A DNA stretch of 28,975 nucleotides from Chara braunii (lineage: Eukaryota; Streptophyta; Charophyceae; Charales; Characeae). This document shows positions 10,124 through 18,785 of the stretch, piece by piece; position 1 is the first letter of the stretch, and each line of letters starts with the position of its first letter. Made by a program: the position numbers and the translations under genes. The notes beneath the pieces were generated by a model. It was not told the origin of the DNA. It did no database searches and was given only the letters and a program-made list of their open reading frames with translations. The DNA lies in contig BFEA01000033.1 of NCBI GenBank assembly GCA_003427395.1, forward strand, positions 1,883,122-1,912,096, written 5' to 3'.

Positions 10124-10651
10124 CTAACTTGGATAAACCTTATCAGACATGTCTTCCACTAGAGTTAGAGACTGCAGTGACAATTCGATCAATGAAAAAG
10201 GATCATCAGTTTTCTGCACAAGTTCCTCAGGCAATTCATCGATGAGGAAGTGAACACTCACATTCGTTTTTCTCTTCTTTTTTTTCTTCATCTTTTCTTC
10301 ATGTTTAAGGGCAAGAAGTCTCATACCTCCAGGATGCCTGTAGTTCAATTTATTCCATGAGTTGTTATAAACATGACCCATTGCATCCTTTTTAACCACC
10401 CCTCGCTTCGCATCCTCTTCCAGAGGTTTACAGTAGATGGTAATATGACTTCCTTCACCACAATAACCGTAGACAAAGCTCTTCCTTGGAAGATCATCAT
10501 ACTTTCTTCTTTCCCTGTTTCTTTTTCCACCTATTTCCTTCATTTTTTCTTGACTTGAAGGAATCTTTTCTCTTATCATAGCCATCATCATCATCATTAT
10601 TTTCTTCACCTTCATTTTCAACCTTTTTTTTTCCTTTTTCATCCACAACAT
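10124..10651 (-). pseudogene. gag: Nucleocapsid-like segment with one damaged zinc knuckle
   Basis: A Lys/Met-rich basic stretch (KKKRLKMKVKK and five consecutive Met) leads to FVYGYCGEGSHITIYCK at about 10474-10427. This has the spacing of a CCHC knuckle (C-x2-C-x4-H-x4-C), but the first Cys is Tyr; Cys64, His69 and Cys74 remain. It continues with basic and acidic residues to a TAG at 10126-10124, after which the same frame goes on into the protease region, so Gag and Pol appear to share one frame in the parent element. The knuckle normally binds RNA during packaging. Only one was found. Confidence 0.75.
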
Positions 10652-11051
10652 GATTAGCAGGCATGTAATTAGTCATAACTCGTTGAATGATATTTTCAGC
10701 ACTCAAATTGTTCCCTCTGTTCAGACCATTCTCGGTCTCCTAGTCTTTTGTCAACGCACTAATCTGATCCAGTGACCATTTCTTGTGTGAAGCCGTATGT
10801 AGAGTTCTGACTATTGCAACAATTTTATCCCATCTAATAATGTTGAGCTTGATTGAGAACAGTCTGTCTCTCATTGTCTGTAAAATTACTCAAAAAAATA
10901 TTGCATCTCTAAGCCTCGTCCAAAAATATGATTCTCCTGGTTGTTCAGATGAAAGTTTGAAGAAAGACATTGAAGGTGTCATACTTAGCTCTTCTGATGT
11001 TGAGAAGATCCTTGGTAGTGTTTGAGACAGAGTTTTTCTCAAATTTTCTTT

Positions 11052-11285
11052 TCATGTAGCCCCTTCCATCAATTTTTGGACAGCCAACCTCGAGTCAGTA
11101 TCACAATAAGATAGAATATGCTTGAGTCGCTGTTTCTCTGTCCAACCATAACTGGGCCCAAATAATTCATATTCATCCACGAAATTATTTACCTGAGGTC
11201 TTCTGAAGCATAGGATCCTCTCATCTGATCTCTTGGTTCCTGCAATATCTGACCCTCCTTTTATTGTATCGACTCTTTCAACCAA
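11052..11285 (-). pseudogene. gag: Gag capsid-like fragment
   Basis: The frame reads PQVNNFVDEYELFGPSYGWT, then EKQRLKHILSYCDTDSRLAV. The pattern (aromatic-acidic-x-Tyr-Glu, then W-T-E-K-x-x-L, then hydrophobic helix) is that of a retrotransposon Gag capsid N-terminal helix pair. It ends at a stop at 11054-11052 and lies in a different frame from the knuckle segment. Between it and 11.7 kb only scattered frame pieces remain, for example MDDIGRLKRIALPLSTTQSV near 11.58-11.53 kb. There is no ATG; the TTG at 11285 is only the open end of the frame. Confidence 0.6.
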
Positions 11286-11703
11286 CTATCGTATAACACC
11301 AGTCAGGCTCTCTTCACGAGTCCCTGCAGAAGAGCTAGGTCTCCCTCATCCAGTCATTTTAACCATAAATTCTCCCTAATGTTGTCCTCTCTCTTTTCGT
11401 CACTTTTGACCTCCTCTTGCTTATTTTCAATCTCTTACTCTTCTCACAAGGGACACAGGTTCATCTCTCTCTTCCCTTATTTGCTCTACCCCTTGAGAAT
11501 TTTCTACGTAGAGAGTGTAGGCAATAACAGACTGAGTGGTGCTTAAAGGCAACGCAATTCTTTTCAGCCTTCCAATATCATCCATAATCAGTTCTCTTTT
11601 AGGCAATATTATCTCTACTCAGTCTTCTGTTATATCCTCTCACAGTACCCCGGATCATAAAGTATCATGCCAGGTCTATAATCTCATGGTCAAATTGCGT
11701 GAC

Positions 11704-12222
11704 TTATGAACCGCTGTTAATTCTCCTGGCAAGAGAGACTCGCTCTCTAGAAGAGTGGTATGATACTCTCTCAGTAATTCCTACTTTCACTACCTTCAGT
11801 AAATCGTTGATCTCAGTTTGGTCAGTAACGACTCTCAAGGAAGAGTCTCTCATCCGATCAAAGAAAGGTTGCAAGAACTCAAGCTCATCCAAAGCAGAGA
11901 GACTCATGTCTGAGATCCGAAGAGTCCCCTCTGTCTTGACTACTCTTGCTTCCAATACAACCCCGAACGTTAGCTGCTCAACCGTACCAGGCATTATTGA
12001 CCATTATGGACAGTGTCGTGAGAGGTAGATCTCTGTATGAGTGTAGTCAGGGATCTCAAACTGATGCTCAAAGGTATCAAAAAGTAAAGACTTTATCACC
12101 ACTGTAGAATCACTCTCCCTTGCGCTACCTACTACCGCAATAACTTCTAGGAGAAGTAGTCAGTCTCTCTTGTCGTCAAAGCCATCAGTAGCTAAGAAGT
12201 TATGAAGTCTCTCAAATTGCAT
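11704..12222 (-). pseudogene. Possible Gag N-terminus, also resembling the repeated module
   Basis: An ATG at 12222 begins MQFERLHNFLATDGFDDKRD. The frame stays readable for about 170 residues, with a TGA (about 12162) and a TAA (about 12006), to a stop at 11706-11704. Its middle, MPGTVEQLTFGVVLEARVV, lines up with the second block of the module array further upstream (LPGNNLSRSNWFVVIKLALR), and LDELEFLQPFFDRM falls where the next module has a Leu-rich helix. It is therefore either the first part of the retroelement's Gag or the last unit of an independent repeat protein. No start context or splice evidence separates these. Confidence 0.45.
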
Positions 12223-12594
12223 TATTTATTTACCCTAAGTTACTTTTTTTTTATAATTTTTCAAACCACTATTTTGTTATTTTAAGACTGATATAAGCTC
12301 TCATCCGACATTCCAAATAATCAGCTTCCTTCTCTAGGCATGTTGAAGTATAAATTATTACATCCAAGCTGCTAGTGTTCAGAAATTTGACTACTGGAAT
12401 GTGAAATATTATTCCCCCCCTTACACATATCTCATACCTATCATGACTGACTAATTGCCCTGTGAAAGCGTAAACCCTTCAACAGGGGGAGATCGTATCC
12501 CGGTGAAAGGTCTAGCATAATTACTCCAAGAGAAACTCTCTCCTTCTTGTTCAAGCCTTATTCTTTCGTCGTGTACAGTGTTTACTGCTTGTTC

Positions 12595-12897
12595 TCAACA
12601 TCGACTATGTCTACACCCTTCGAGTCTCTGTTTTGGTACAAACATTCCAATATCAAACTCATCGAGACCAATAAAGTAGCAGGTAAGGACATAAACACTA
12701 TCATGTTCCAGATCCAAACTCTTTAGTGCCTTATATCTCGCGATTTTATAGGGAAACACAACTCTTCTTATTATAGAGTTAAGAGACTTCAGTAGTTTCT
12801 CTGACTCTTCCTTACAGAACCTCCCATGTCCTCTTCCCAGCCTGAATCGGGGCCGCACTTTTGGAGGTATGTACGATTGACTCATTAGTGTCTTCAA
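12595..12897 (-). pseudogene. Best preserved module copy (LLKSLN to VPK)
   Basis: This is an open 100-codon frame. Residues 18-27 are Arg/Gly-rich (RFRLGRGHGR), 33-40 form EKLLKSLN, 48-50 FPY, and 68-89 carry the strand, LD and FVPK words of block 1. A second copy at 13357-13151 has the same order (RRPGFDRGSS, VECLLKSLN, VFPY) in another frame, so the similarity extends across the linker and not just over one motif. After the stop at 12595 the same frame continues into block 2 of this unit (12594-12421). Confidence 0.5.
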
Positions 12898-13150
12898 TTT
12901 CTCCTCTCACCCTTAGTGCAAGCTTAATCACAACAAACCAGTTGCTCCTTGACAGATTGTTACCAGGCAGAGGAGGAGCTGGGAATCCCTCAAAAACAGC
13001 AAACCGAGTGGATCCAATGAAACACAACTTCCTCAGCAAATTTTCACTATCTCTCATACAATGCCTCAACTCTTCTTTCCTTGGGAACATAGATCATCAC
13101 ATCATATGTATCCAACTCGATGAAGTAGAATGTCAAAATCGTTTTTGTTC

Positions 13151-13357
13151 TCATTCACTCTCGACCATTTCATATTTGACAACTCCATATGGGAACACTT
13201 CTCTCTTACTTAAAAGATTCAATGACTTCAGAAGACACTCAACTTTCTCTTTATTTGGACTTGAACCTCTGTCAAATCCTGGTCTTCGCTGTTCGATTTT
13301 TCCTGTTGAAATTTCTTTCGTTCTCATGACAACCCATTCATTCCTCCCACTTGAATA
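13151..13357 (-). pseudogene. Second module copy (NEWVV to VFPY)
   Basis: The frame reads YSSGRNEWVVMRTKEI, then RRPGFDRGSS, VECLLKSLN and REVFPYGVVKYE, before a TGA at 13153. The strand plus LD block follows one frame step later (LTFYFIELDTYDVMIYVPK, to about 13080), and block 2 of the unit follows in 13090-12812. Together these pieces describe one complete module spread over three frames, which is what makes the unit length measurable. Confidence 0.5.
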
Positions 13358-13526
13358 CCATATTGATTATTGACAACCAATTACTTCCTTCACAGTAACT
13401 GTTAGGGATCGGAGGAATTGAAACTGACTCATAGGTTACTAACATTAATCCTCATTCCAATCTCTTCCTTTGCTTTATTAGTTCCGCCTTCTCGTCATAG
13501 ATAGATTTAACAACTATTTTCCATAA

Positions 13527-13730
13527 CTAGTTAATGGTCTCACCATTGTTGCAGTCTCCCTTCTTGACATAAGGACAGATATCATAGATATCCCCCTCCA
13601 AGAAGCAAGTTAACACTACACAGATGGTCCAGTTGCCAGAATGGTAAACCCAACAATGCTCAGACTGACAAGGGAATATCCCTTTAATAGTGAATTTCGA
13701 GAGTTTTTCTAATGCATCAGTTGTTAACAT
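13527..13730 (-). pseudogene. Module copy, block 1
   Basis: A 67-codon open frame with LEKLSKF, GIFPCQSEH, then ICVVLTCFLEGDIYD and YVKKGD. It matches the order and spacing of the copies downstream at 13.2 and 12.7 kb. An in-frame ATG is not present; the frame simply opens after a stop. Confidence 0.4.
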
Positions 13731-13739
13731 TCTCGATGG

Positions 13740-14510
13740 AGTCTTTCGACTTTTGACCCTTTCTCTTCTCTCTCAGTGCTTCAGAGACGTCAAGGGCTCA
13801 TAAGCCATACATGTGATTAAACTTGATGTTCCTCACCGAATAATGTCAGTCTCCCTCTCCAGTCCAGTGTGGTACCTCACACATGAAAAGATAAGACCCA
13901 ATTAACAACTAGGATTTCAAAAAAAATAATGACTCAATCAGAGTCAACAGTTCTCATATCCTAATCAAAAGCTAAAAGCGGTTGCTGACCCGGCCTCGCT
14001 CTAGACACGAAAATTTTTCATGTCTTCGACAACGACCCCATTTTTATCGCATTTTTTTCGATTCAGGCCACTTCATGCGCCCAGAAAGTCAACAGGCTGT
14101 CACGCAGGATTTTGATGATATTTGCAATAAATAAATAAATTAAATAAAGCAAATCCCTTCCTATTGTGTGCGTCCGACTTCGAGCGACACCCTTCAATTG
14201 TGGTCTTTGTCGGTCCCCGGTCTTAAAAATCTTTTATTTTGATTCGGAACAGCAAGAATCATGCAAATATTAATCATAAAATTCTGGTATGTCATGCATG
14301 CATCAATTTTGACAATTTTCTGATTTTGAGAACTGTGACAGTATCATCAGAGAATATGATCATCAAGCAAAACAATATAGAAGATGCAGAACTAATTCAA
14401 GCAACGACAAGGGTAAATGAGGGAAGAATGAGAATTCATAATAATCTCAGAGAGTACACATGAAGAAAGTATGGCCAGCACCAGTCAAGAGTCCTCACTC
14501 ATCCATCTGA
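13740..14510. other. Non-module insert within the module array
   Basis: No module words are found between about 13.74 and 14.51 kb, although modules flank it on both sides. The stretch is A/T-rich with a taaa-type run near 14128-14152 and an odd segment at 13980-14110 (gcggttgctgacccggcctcg followed by T-runs). A 74-codon plus-strand frame (14239-14463) has no recognisable content. It may be an inserted LTR or other element; no terminal repeats or target-site duplication were identified. Confidence 0.35.
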
Positions 14511-14519
14511 ACCACACGC

Positions 14520-14882
14520 TCAATCCCTTATTTTATTGTGCGTCTCTTGTGCTCTGAGCCATGTCTCCGTACTCCCTGAGGTTGTGGTCTCTAGATGTAG
14601 AGTCACCTGAAGCCTGCTTCTTCCGAGCATTTCCATCCGAGTCCCATGATACGGAAGTCGACCATAGCACAAAACTCCTCTAACGGGGTAGGAAGATATG
14701 ACTGAGAAAAAAATCCCTCGTCTGAGATGTCGAAACTCAAAAGGCTCGGTAACTACCTTATAAACAATCGTTCCAGATGAAATGTACCTCTTGGCCAGAT
14801 CTACTGGGTCACCCCAGTAAGAACCGTCAGTGAGAGTGAATGGTAAGAGGTTTGGGTTAGTCAATATAAAGTTTGGGCCCAA
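14520..14882 (-). pseudogene. Module-like copy, block 1 and block 2
   Basis: This 120-codon frame reads DLAKRYISSGTIVYKVVTEP, then GIFFSVISSYPVRGV, LPYHGTR and RSRLQVTLHLETTTSGSTE. The last segment aligns with the RSNWFVVIKLALRVRGEIED word of the copy near 12.93 kb in length and hydrophobic pattern (RS, alternating hydrophobics, then G-x-x-E). The conservation is weaker than between the 12.8 and 13.3 kb copies, so the assignment is tentative. Confidence 0.35.
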
Positions 14883-14891
14883 AGCTGCGGA

Positions 14892-15152
14892 TCAGCTTTG
14901 TTCCACCCTCATCGAGCTCACGTTCTCTCTCCTCAAGATACTTTGCGGTTGAGATCCAGACTGAATCAAAGTGTTCATGAGTTTTCTTGCCCTTTTCACG
15001 TAGAGTCTCGGGTCATGAATAGTTCCCTCTGCAAAACTGGTGAGAACAACGAAGATTGACAGATGTTCTTGTCTAAAACAGACTGCACTGAGGTATTGAT
15101 ACCGGAAAGCATCTTTGAGAGATCTGATTGAGACTGACAAAAATCGACCCAC
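14892..15152 (-). pseudogene. Module copy, block 1
   Basis: The frame reads VSIRSLKDAFRYQYLSAVCF, HLSIFVVLTSFAEGTIHDP and LYVKRARKLMNTLI. The VVLT-x-F-x-E-G-x-I-x-D plus YVK pattern matches the copy at 13527-13730. Another related fragment (LEYTLYFYGSDRQLHSTF) lies upstream at 15573-15484 before a TGA, extending the array to about 15.6 kb. Confidence 0.4.
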
Positions 15153-15599
15153 TTACTGGAAATGACTGAACTGTACTCATGTGCATGACGGTGACAACAG
15201 GATTCTAGCGGATTCTCCGATTTGTATGATTGTCTCAAGTCGGATGGTTGTGCCGATTGTCTCACTGATCGGATTCCGATAATGTACTGTATACTTGGTT
15301 ATGATCCGCCCCCTAGGTAGTATTGTGTGCTCTCTCTCACGTCCGAGCTCTGATTGCTGTGATGCAATCTGTCTCAGTGTCTCCCCACTTTGTCAGTTCA
15401 CCTTTACCGTACTATGCAAGCCATTATTGAGATACTTCTCCTCTTTGTTCTCACAATTGATTATTGACGACCTCTCTTGCTCAGTCAATAACCTCAATAC
15501 ATGAGAAGGTGCTATGCAACTGCCTGTCTGATCCGTAGAAGTAAAGGGTGTACTCAAGGAACTTTTGGTTTTTCAATAGCGCTAAACCACCACCCCTCA

Positions 15600-16570
15600 A
15601 TAGGTGTAGACTTTATTGAATGTCATTGATCGCTTCTTCCTCCCAGCCACCCCTTTTGTCTAGATGAAGGGTGCAGGTCATTCCCACTTTGTCTTTACTC
15701 CCCATGACTCCCACCCCTTTTTCACAAGTCTGGCTAGGGCTTGTAGGGACAGGAGGAGAACAGGGACTGTTAATATTTCACACAAGATTTGGTCGTGTGT
15801 TGTTGTCACTCGTTCACTGAACTCAGTTGTTGTCGAACACAGAGTGAATCCCAAGGGGTAATCAGAGAGATTGTATAGACTTATCAAGACGATTGTGGAA
15901 TATAAGTTTAACCCCCAGACTCATACACTATGTATGCAAGTTGAGCGATTTGAGAGATGCCTTTAGTCGAAAGCAGTCTGAACATCAATCCCTAGCGCTG
16001 GTGACAAACTATTTGAGATGAGACAAAAAAAAAAAATTGTTTGTCAGAACTGCCCCGATCAACTGATAGACCGAGATGAGTATCTGTCAGTGCACTGTCT
16101 ATGCAACTCATCATGAATCAGTAGTCATTTGATGTCGATCTCACGATGATTTCTCTTAAGTGACTTTCTCTGAAAACTCTGAACACGAGTTCTGCGCTTG
16201 ATTTGTTGTGTTGGGTATGAGACCTTGGGTATAGGTACTCAAAGAAGCAGTTCGTTCAGTCGAAACTCTGTGCCTGAAAACAACGACCCGGAGCTTGGGG
16301 CAAGTCCGTATGCAACTCGACAAGATCAAATGCAAGACTTGTTCGTGTCCGACGCTTCAAAGTTGAGTGTAAAGTTAGGTCAAGCTCTGCGTGATTACCC
16401 TGAATACAGAGATGTGCTTGCTCCTTGTTCATGTTTTAGAGCTGATGTTCGTCTGGCATCTCTTCACTGTTGATATAATAGATAGGGGAATATAGAAACA
16501 CTTACTCTGCTCCCGCACTGTCTAAGGTGGTCGTGTAACGAGAGAAGGTTAACAACTCGTAATATTTTCA
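15600..16570. other. Stretch with one orphan open frame
   Basis: On the plus strand 16198-16473 an 91-codon frame reads NSVPENNDPELGASPYATRQ, then DLFVSDASKLSVKLGQALRD and YPEYRDVLAP. Its residue mix looks protein-like, but it has no ATG at the start of the frame and no recognisable family. It could be an exon or a transposon relic. On the minus strand 15678-15887 is open without motif, possibly a further decayed module. A 14-base A tract occurs at about 16025-16037. Confidence 0.3.
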
Positions 16571-16589
16571 GGTCTTTTTTTAGCTCCCC

Positions 16590-18600
16590 ATAGTATACCC
16601 ATCCAAGCATTTAAACGGGGGAACCTGAAACCGCTCTCAGAAGCTTCAACCACTTCAGATCATTTCAAAGGTTTGAGGTCTCTCCATCTGAAACTCCTGA
16701 AATGATCTGAAGTGGCTGAAAATTTGAAAGCAGTTTCAGTTCTCCCCATCCAAACATTTGGACAGGGGGACATGAAACCTCTTTTAGAAGCTTCATCCAC
16801 TTCAAATCATTTCAGAGGTTTCAGGTCTCCCCACCCGAAACTCCTGAAATGATCTGAAGTTGTTGAAAATTTGAAAGCGGTTTCAGATGCCCCTATCCCA
16901 ACATTTGGATGGGGGGACCTGAAACCACTTTCAGAAGTTTCAGCCACTTCAGATCATTTAAGAGGTTTCAGGTCTCTCCATCTGAAACTCCTGAAATAAT
17001 ATGAAGTGGCTTCTGAAAGCGGTTTCATATCCCCCCATTCAAGCATTAGGACGGGGGGTCCTGAAACTGCTTTTAGAAGCTTCAGCCACTTCATATCAAT
17101 TCAGAGGTTTCATATCTTCCCACCTTAAACTCCTGAATGGAGAGAAGGTTTTCCATCTGAAACTCCTGAAATAATATGAAATGGCTAAAAATATGAAAGC
17201 AGTTTCATGTCCCCCCATCTAAGCATTTGGACGAGGGGACCTGAAACCTCTTTCAGAAGTTTCAACCACTTCAAATCATTTCAGAGGTTTCATGTCTCCC
17301 CACCCGAAACTCTTGAAATGATCTGAAGTCGCTAAAAATCTGAAAGCGGTTTCAGATGCCCCCATCCAAGCATTTGGATGGGGGGACCTGAAACCACTTT
17401 TAGAAACTTCAACCACTTCAGATAATTTCAGAGGTTTCAGGTCTCTCCATCTGAAACTCCTAACATAATATGAAGTGGCTGAAGCTTCTGAAAACGGTTT
17501 CATGTCCCCTAATCCAAGAATTTGAACGGGGGGACCTGAAACTGCTTTCAGAAGCTTCAGCCACTTCATATTATTTCAGAGGTTGCAGGTCTCCCCACCT
17601 GAAACTCCGGAAATGATCTGAAGTGGCTGAAAAAGTGAAAGCGGTTTCAGATTCCCCCATCCAACCGTTTGGATAAGTGGACCTGAAACCACTTTGAGAA
17701 GCTTCAGCCACTTCAAATCATTTCAGAGGTTTCAGGTCTCTCCATCTGAAACTCCTAAAATGATATGAAGTGGTTGAAGCTTCTGAAAGCAGTTTCAGGT
17801 TCCCCCATCCAAGCATTTGGACGGGGGGAACTGAAACCGCTTTCAGAAGCTTCAGCCACTTCATATCATTTCAGAGGTTTAAGGTCTTCTCACCTGAAAC
17901 CTCTGAAATGATTTGAAGTGGCTGAAAATTTGAAAGCGGTTTCAGGTGCCCCATCCAACCATTTCGATGGGGGGACCTGAAACCACTTTCAGAAGCTTCA
18001 TCCACTTCAGATCATTTAAGAGGTTTCAGGTCTTTCTATCTGAAACTCCTGAAATGATNTGAAGTGGCTGAAAATCTGAAAGCAGTTTCAGGTCCCCTCA
18101 TCCAAGCATTTGGACGGGGGGACCTGAAACCGCTTTCAGAAGCTTCAGCCACTTCATATCATTTCAAAGGTTTCAGGTCTCCCACCCGAAAGTCCTGAAA
18201 TGACTTGAAGTGGCTGAAAATTTGAAAACGGTTTCAGAACCACTTCAGAACATTTAAGAGGTTTCAGGTCTCCCCGCCTGAAACTCCTGAAATAGCATGA
18301 AGTGGTTGAAGATTCTGAAAGCGATTTTCAGTCTTCCTACCCAAACATTTGGATGGGGGGACCTGAAACCACTTTCAGAAGCTTCAACCACTTCAGGTCC
18401 TTTCAGAGGTTTCAGGTCTCCCCACTCGAAACTCCTGAAATGACTTGAAGTGGCTGAAAATCTGAAAACGGTTTTAGATGCCCCAATCCAAAAATATGGA
18501 TGGGAGGATTTGAAACCGCTTTCAGAAGCTTCAGCTACTTCAGGTCATTTCAGAGGTTTCAGGTTTCCCTCCCGAAACTCGTGAAATGACCTGAAGTGAC
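16590..18600. repeat. Satellite of ~148-bp units made of two inverted repeats, dimeric
   Basis: About thirteen units follow each other, marked by the G-run plus 'acctgaaacc' near 16620, 16763, 16917, 17060, 17240, 17386, 17534, 17681, 17829, 17975, 18122, 18361 and 18508. Each unit holds two dyads. One centres on ccatccaa-gcat-ttggatgg with arms tgaaagcggtttcag.. and ..cctgaaaccgctttc. The other has arms ttcagccacttcagatcatt and aatgatctgaagtggctgaa around 'aggtttcaggtctccccacc'. Two unit types alternate: one with 'accactttc' and 'tctctccatctgaaactcct', the other with 'gctttc..catatcatttc' and 'ctccccacc'. Same-type copies lie 293-296 bp apart. One N is at 18059. A decayed remnant continues to about 18785. 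Confidence 0.95.
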
Positions 18601-18684
18601 ACACAACAACGTTGACGGTTGAACCAAAACAAAAACAAGCGAAAAAAAAACGAAAAAAAAAACATAAAATATGACTTTTAAACC

Positions 18685-18785
18685 ACCTGAATCTCCTGAA
18701 ATGACCTGAAGTGTCTTCATGCCATTTCAGCGATTTCATACCTCTGCTAACAGACTTCAGAATCTTTCATTCTGAAATTTCAGCA
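18685..18785. repeat. Decayed edge of the satellite
   Basis: Fragments such as cctgaaatgacctgaagtg, atttcagcgatttcata and cttcagaatctttcattctg retain the satellite wording after an unrelated 75-bp A-rich insert (18606-18680), so the array edge is eroded. Confidence 0.7.

Larger units (their letters stand above)
5412..12222 (-). mobile_element. Degenerate Ty3/gypsy-type LTR retrotransposon (internal region)
   Basis: Reading the minus strand from high to low coordinate gives gag-like segments, a CCHC knuckle, aspartic protease, reverse transcriptase, RNase H, integrase with HHCC and D,D(35)E, and a C-terminal GPY/F-type segment. Protease, RT, RNase H and integrase in this order define the Ty3/gypsy (Metaviridae-like) group. 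Frames change at several junctions (near 11.5, 8.8, 8.1, 7.65, 6.65 and 5.91 kb), and at least a dozen in-frame stops are present, so the copy is inactive. RT, RNase H and integrase wording resembles elements I associate with charophyte algae; this is from memory. The flanking LTRs, primer-binding site and polypurine tract were not identified, so the outer borders are unknown. Confidence 0.9.
12421..15573 (-). pseudogene. Array of diverged ~145-residue protein modules, unknown family
   Basis: At least six minus-strand segments share two blocks. Block 1 is a Leu-rich helix, an aromatic/FPY word and a strand followed by D: LTCYFIGLDEFD (about 12.69-12.65 kb), LTFYFIELDTYD (about 13.14-13.10), VLTCFLEGDIYD (about 13.62-13.58), VLTSFAEGTIHD (about 15.07-15.02), TLYFYGSD (about 15.55-15.52), often ending in YVPK or YVK. 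Block 2 has P-P-x-x-G-x-x-L-S-x-x-N-W-x-V-(V/M)-I: at about 12976-12926 (intact Trp), about 12.49-12.43 (Trp replaced by TAG), and a weaker copy in 14520-14882. LLKSLN plus VFPY recurs at 13234 and 12795, 439 bp apart. Frames are broken by stops and shifts. I do not recognise the family. Confidence 0.5.

Noticed and set aside
14239-14463. 74-codon plus-strand frame
   Set aside because: It lacks a motif and has A/T-rich composition; it is open by chance within the insert of the module array.
17276-17569. 97-codon minus-strand frame inside the satellite
   Set aside because: It is a translation of the tandem repeat (recurring MKPLK-like words) and breaks in neighbouring units.
16590-18600. CRISPR-like regular repeats
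   Set aside because: Units are contiguous, 148 bp long and wholly repetitive, without unique spacers, and the setting is eukaryotic.
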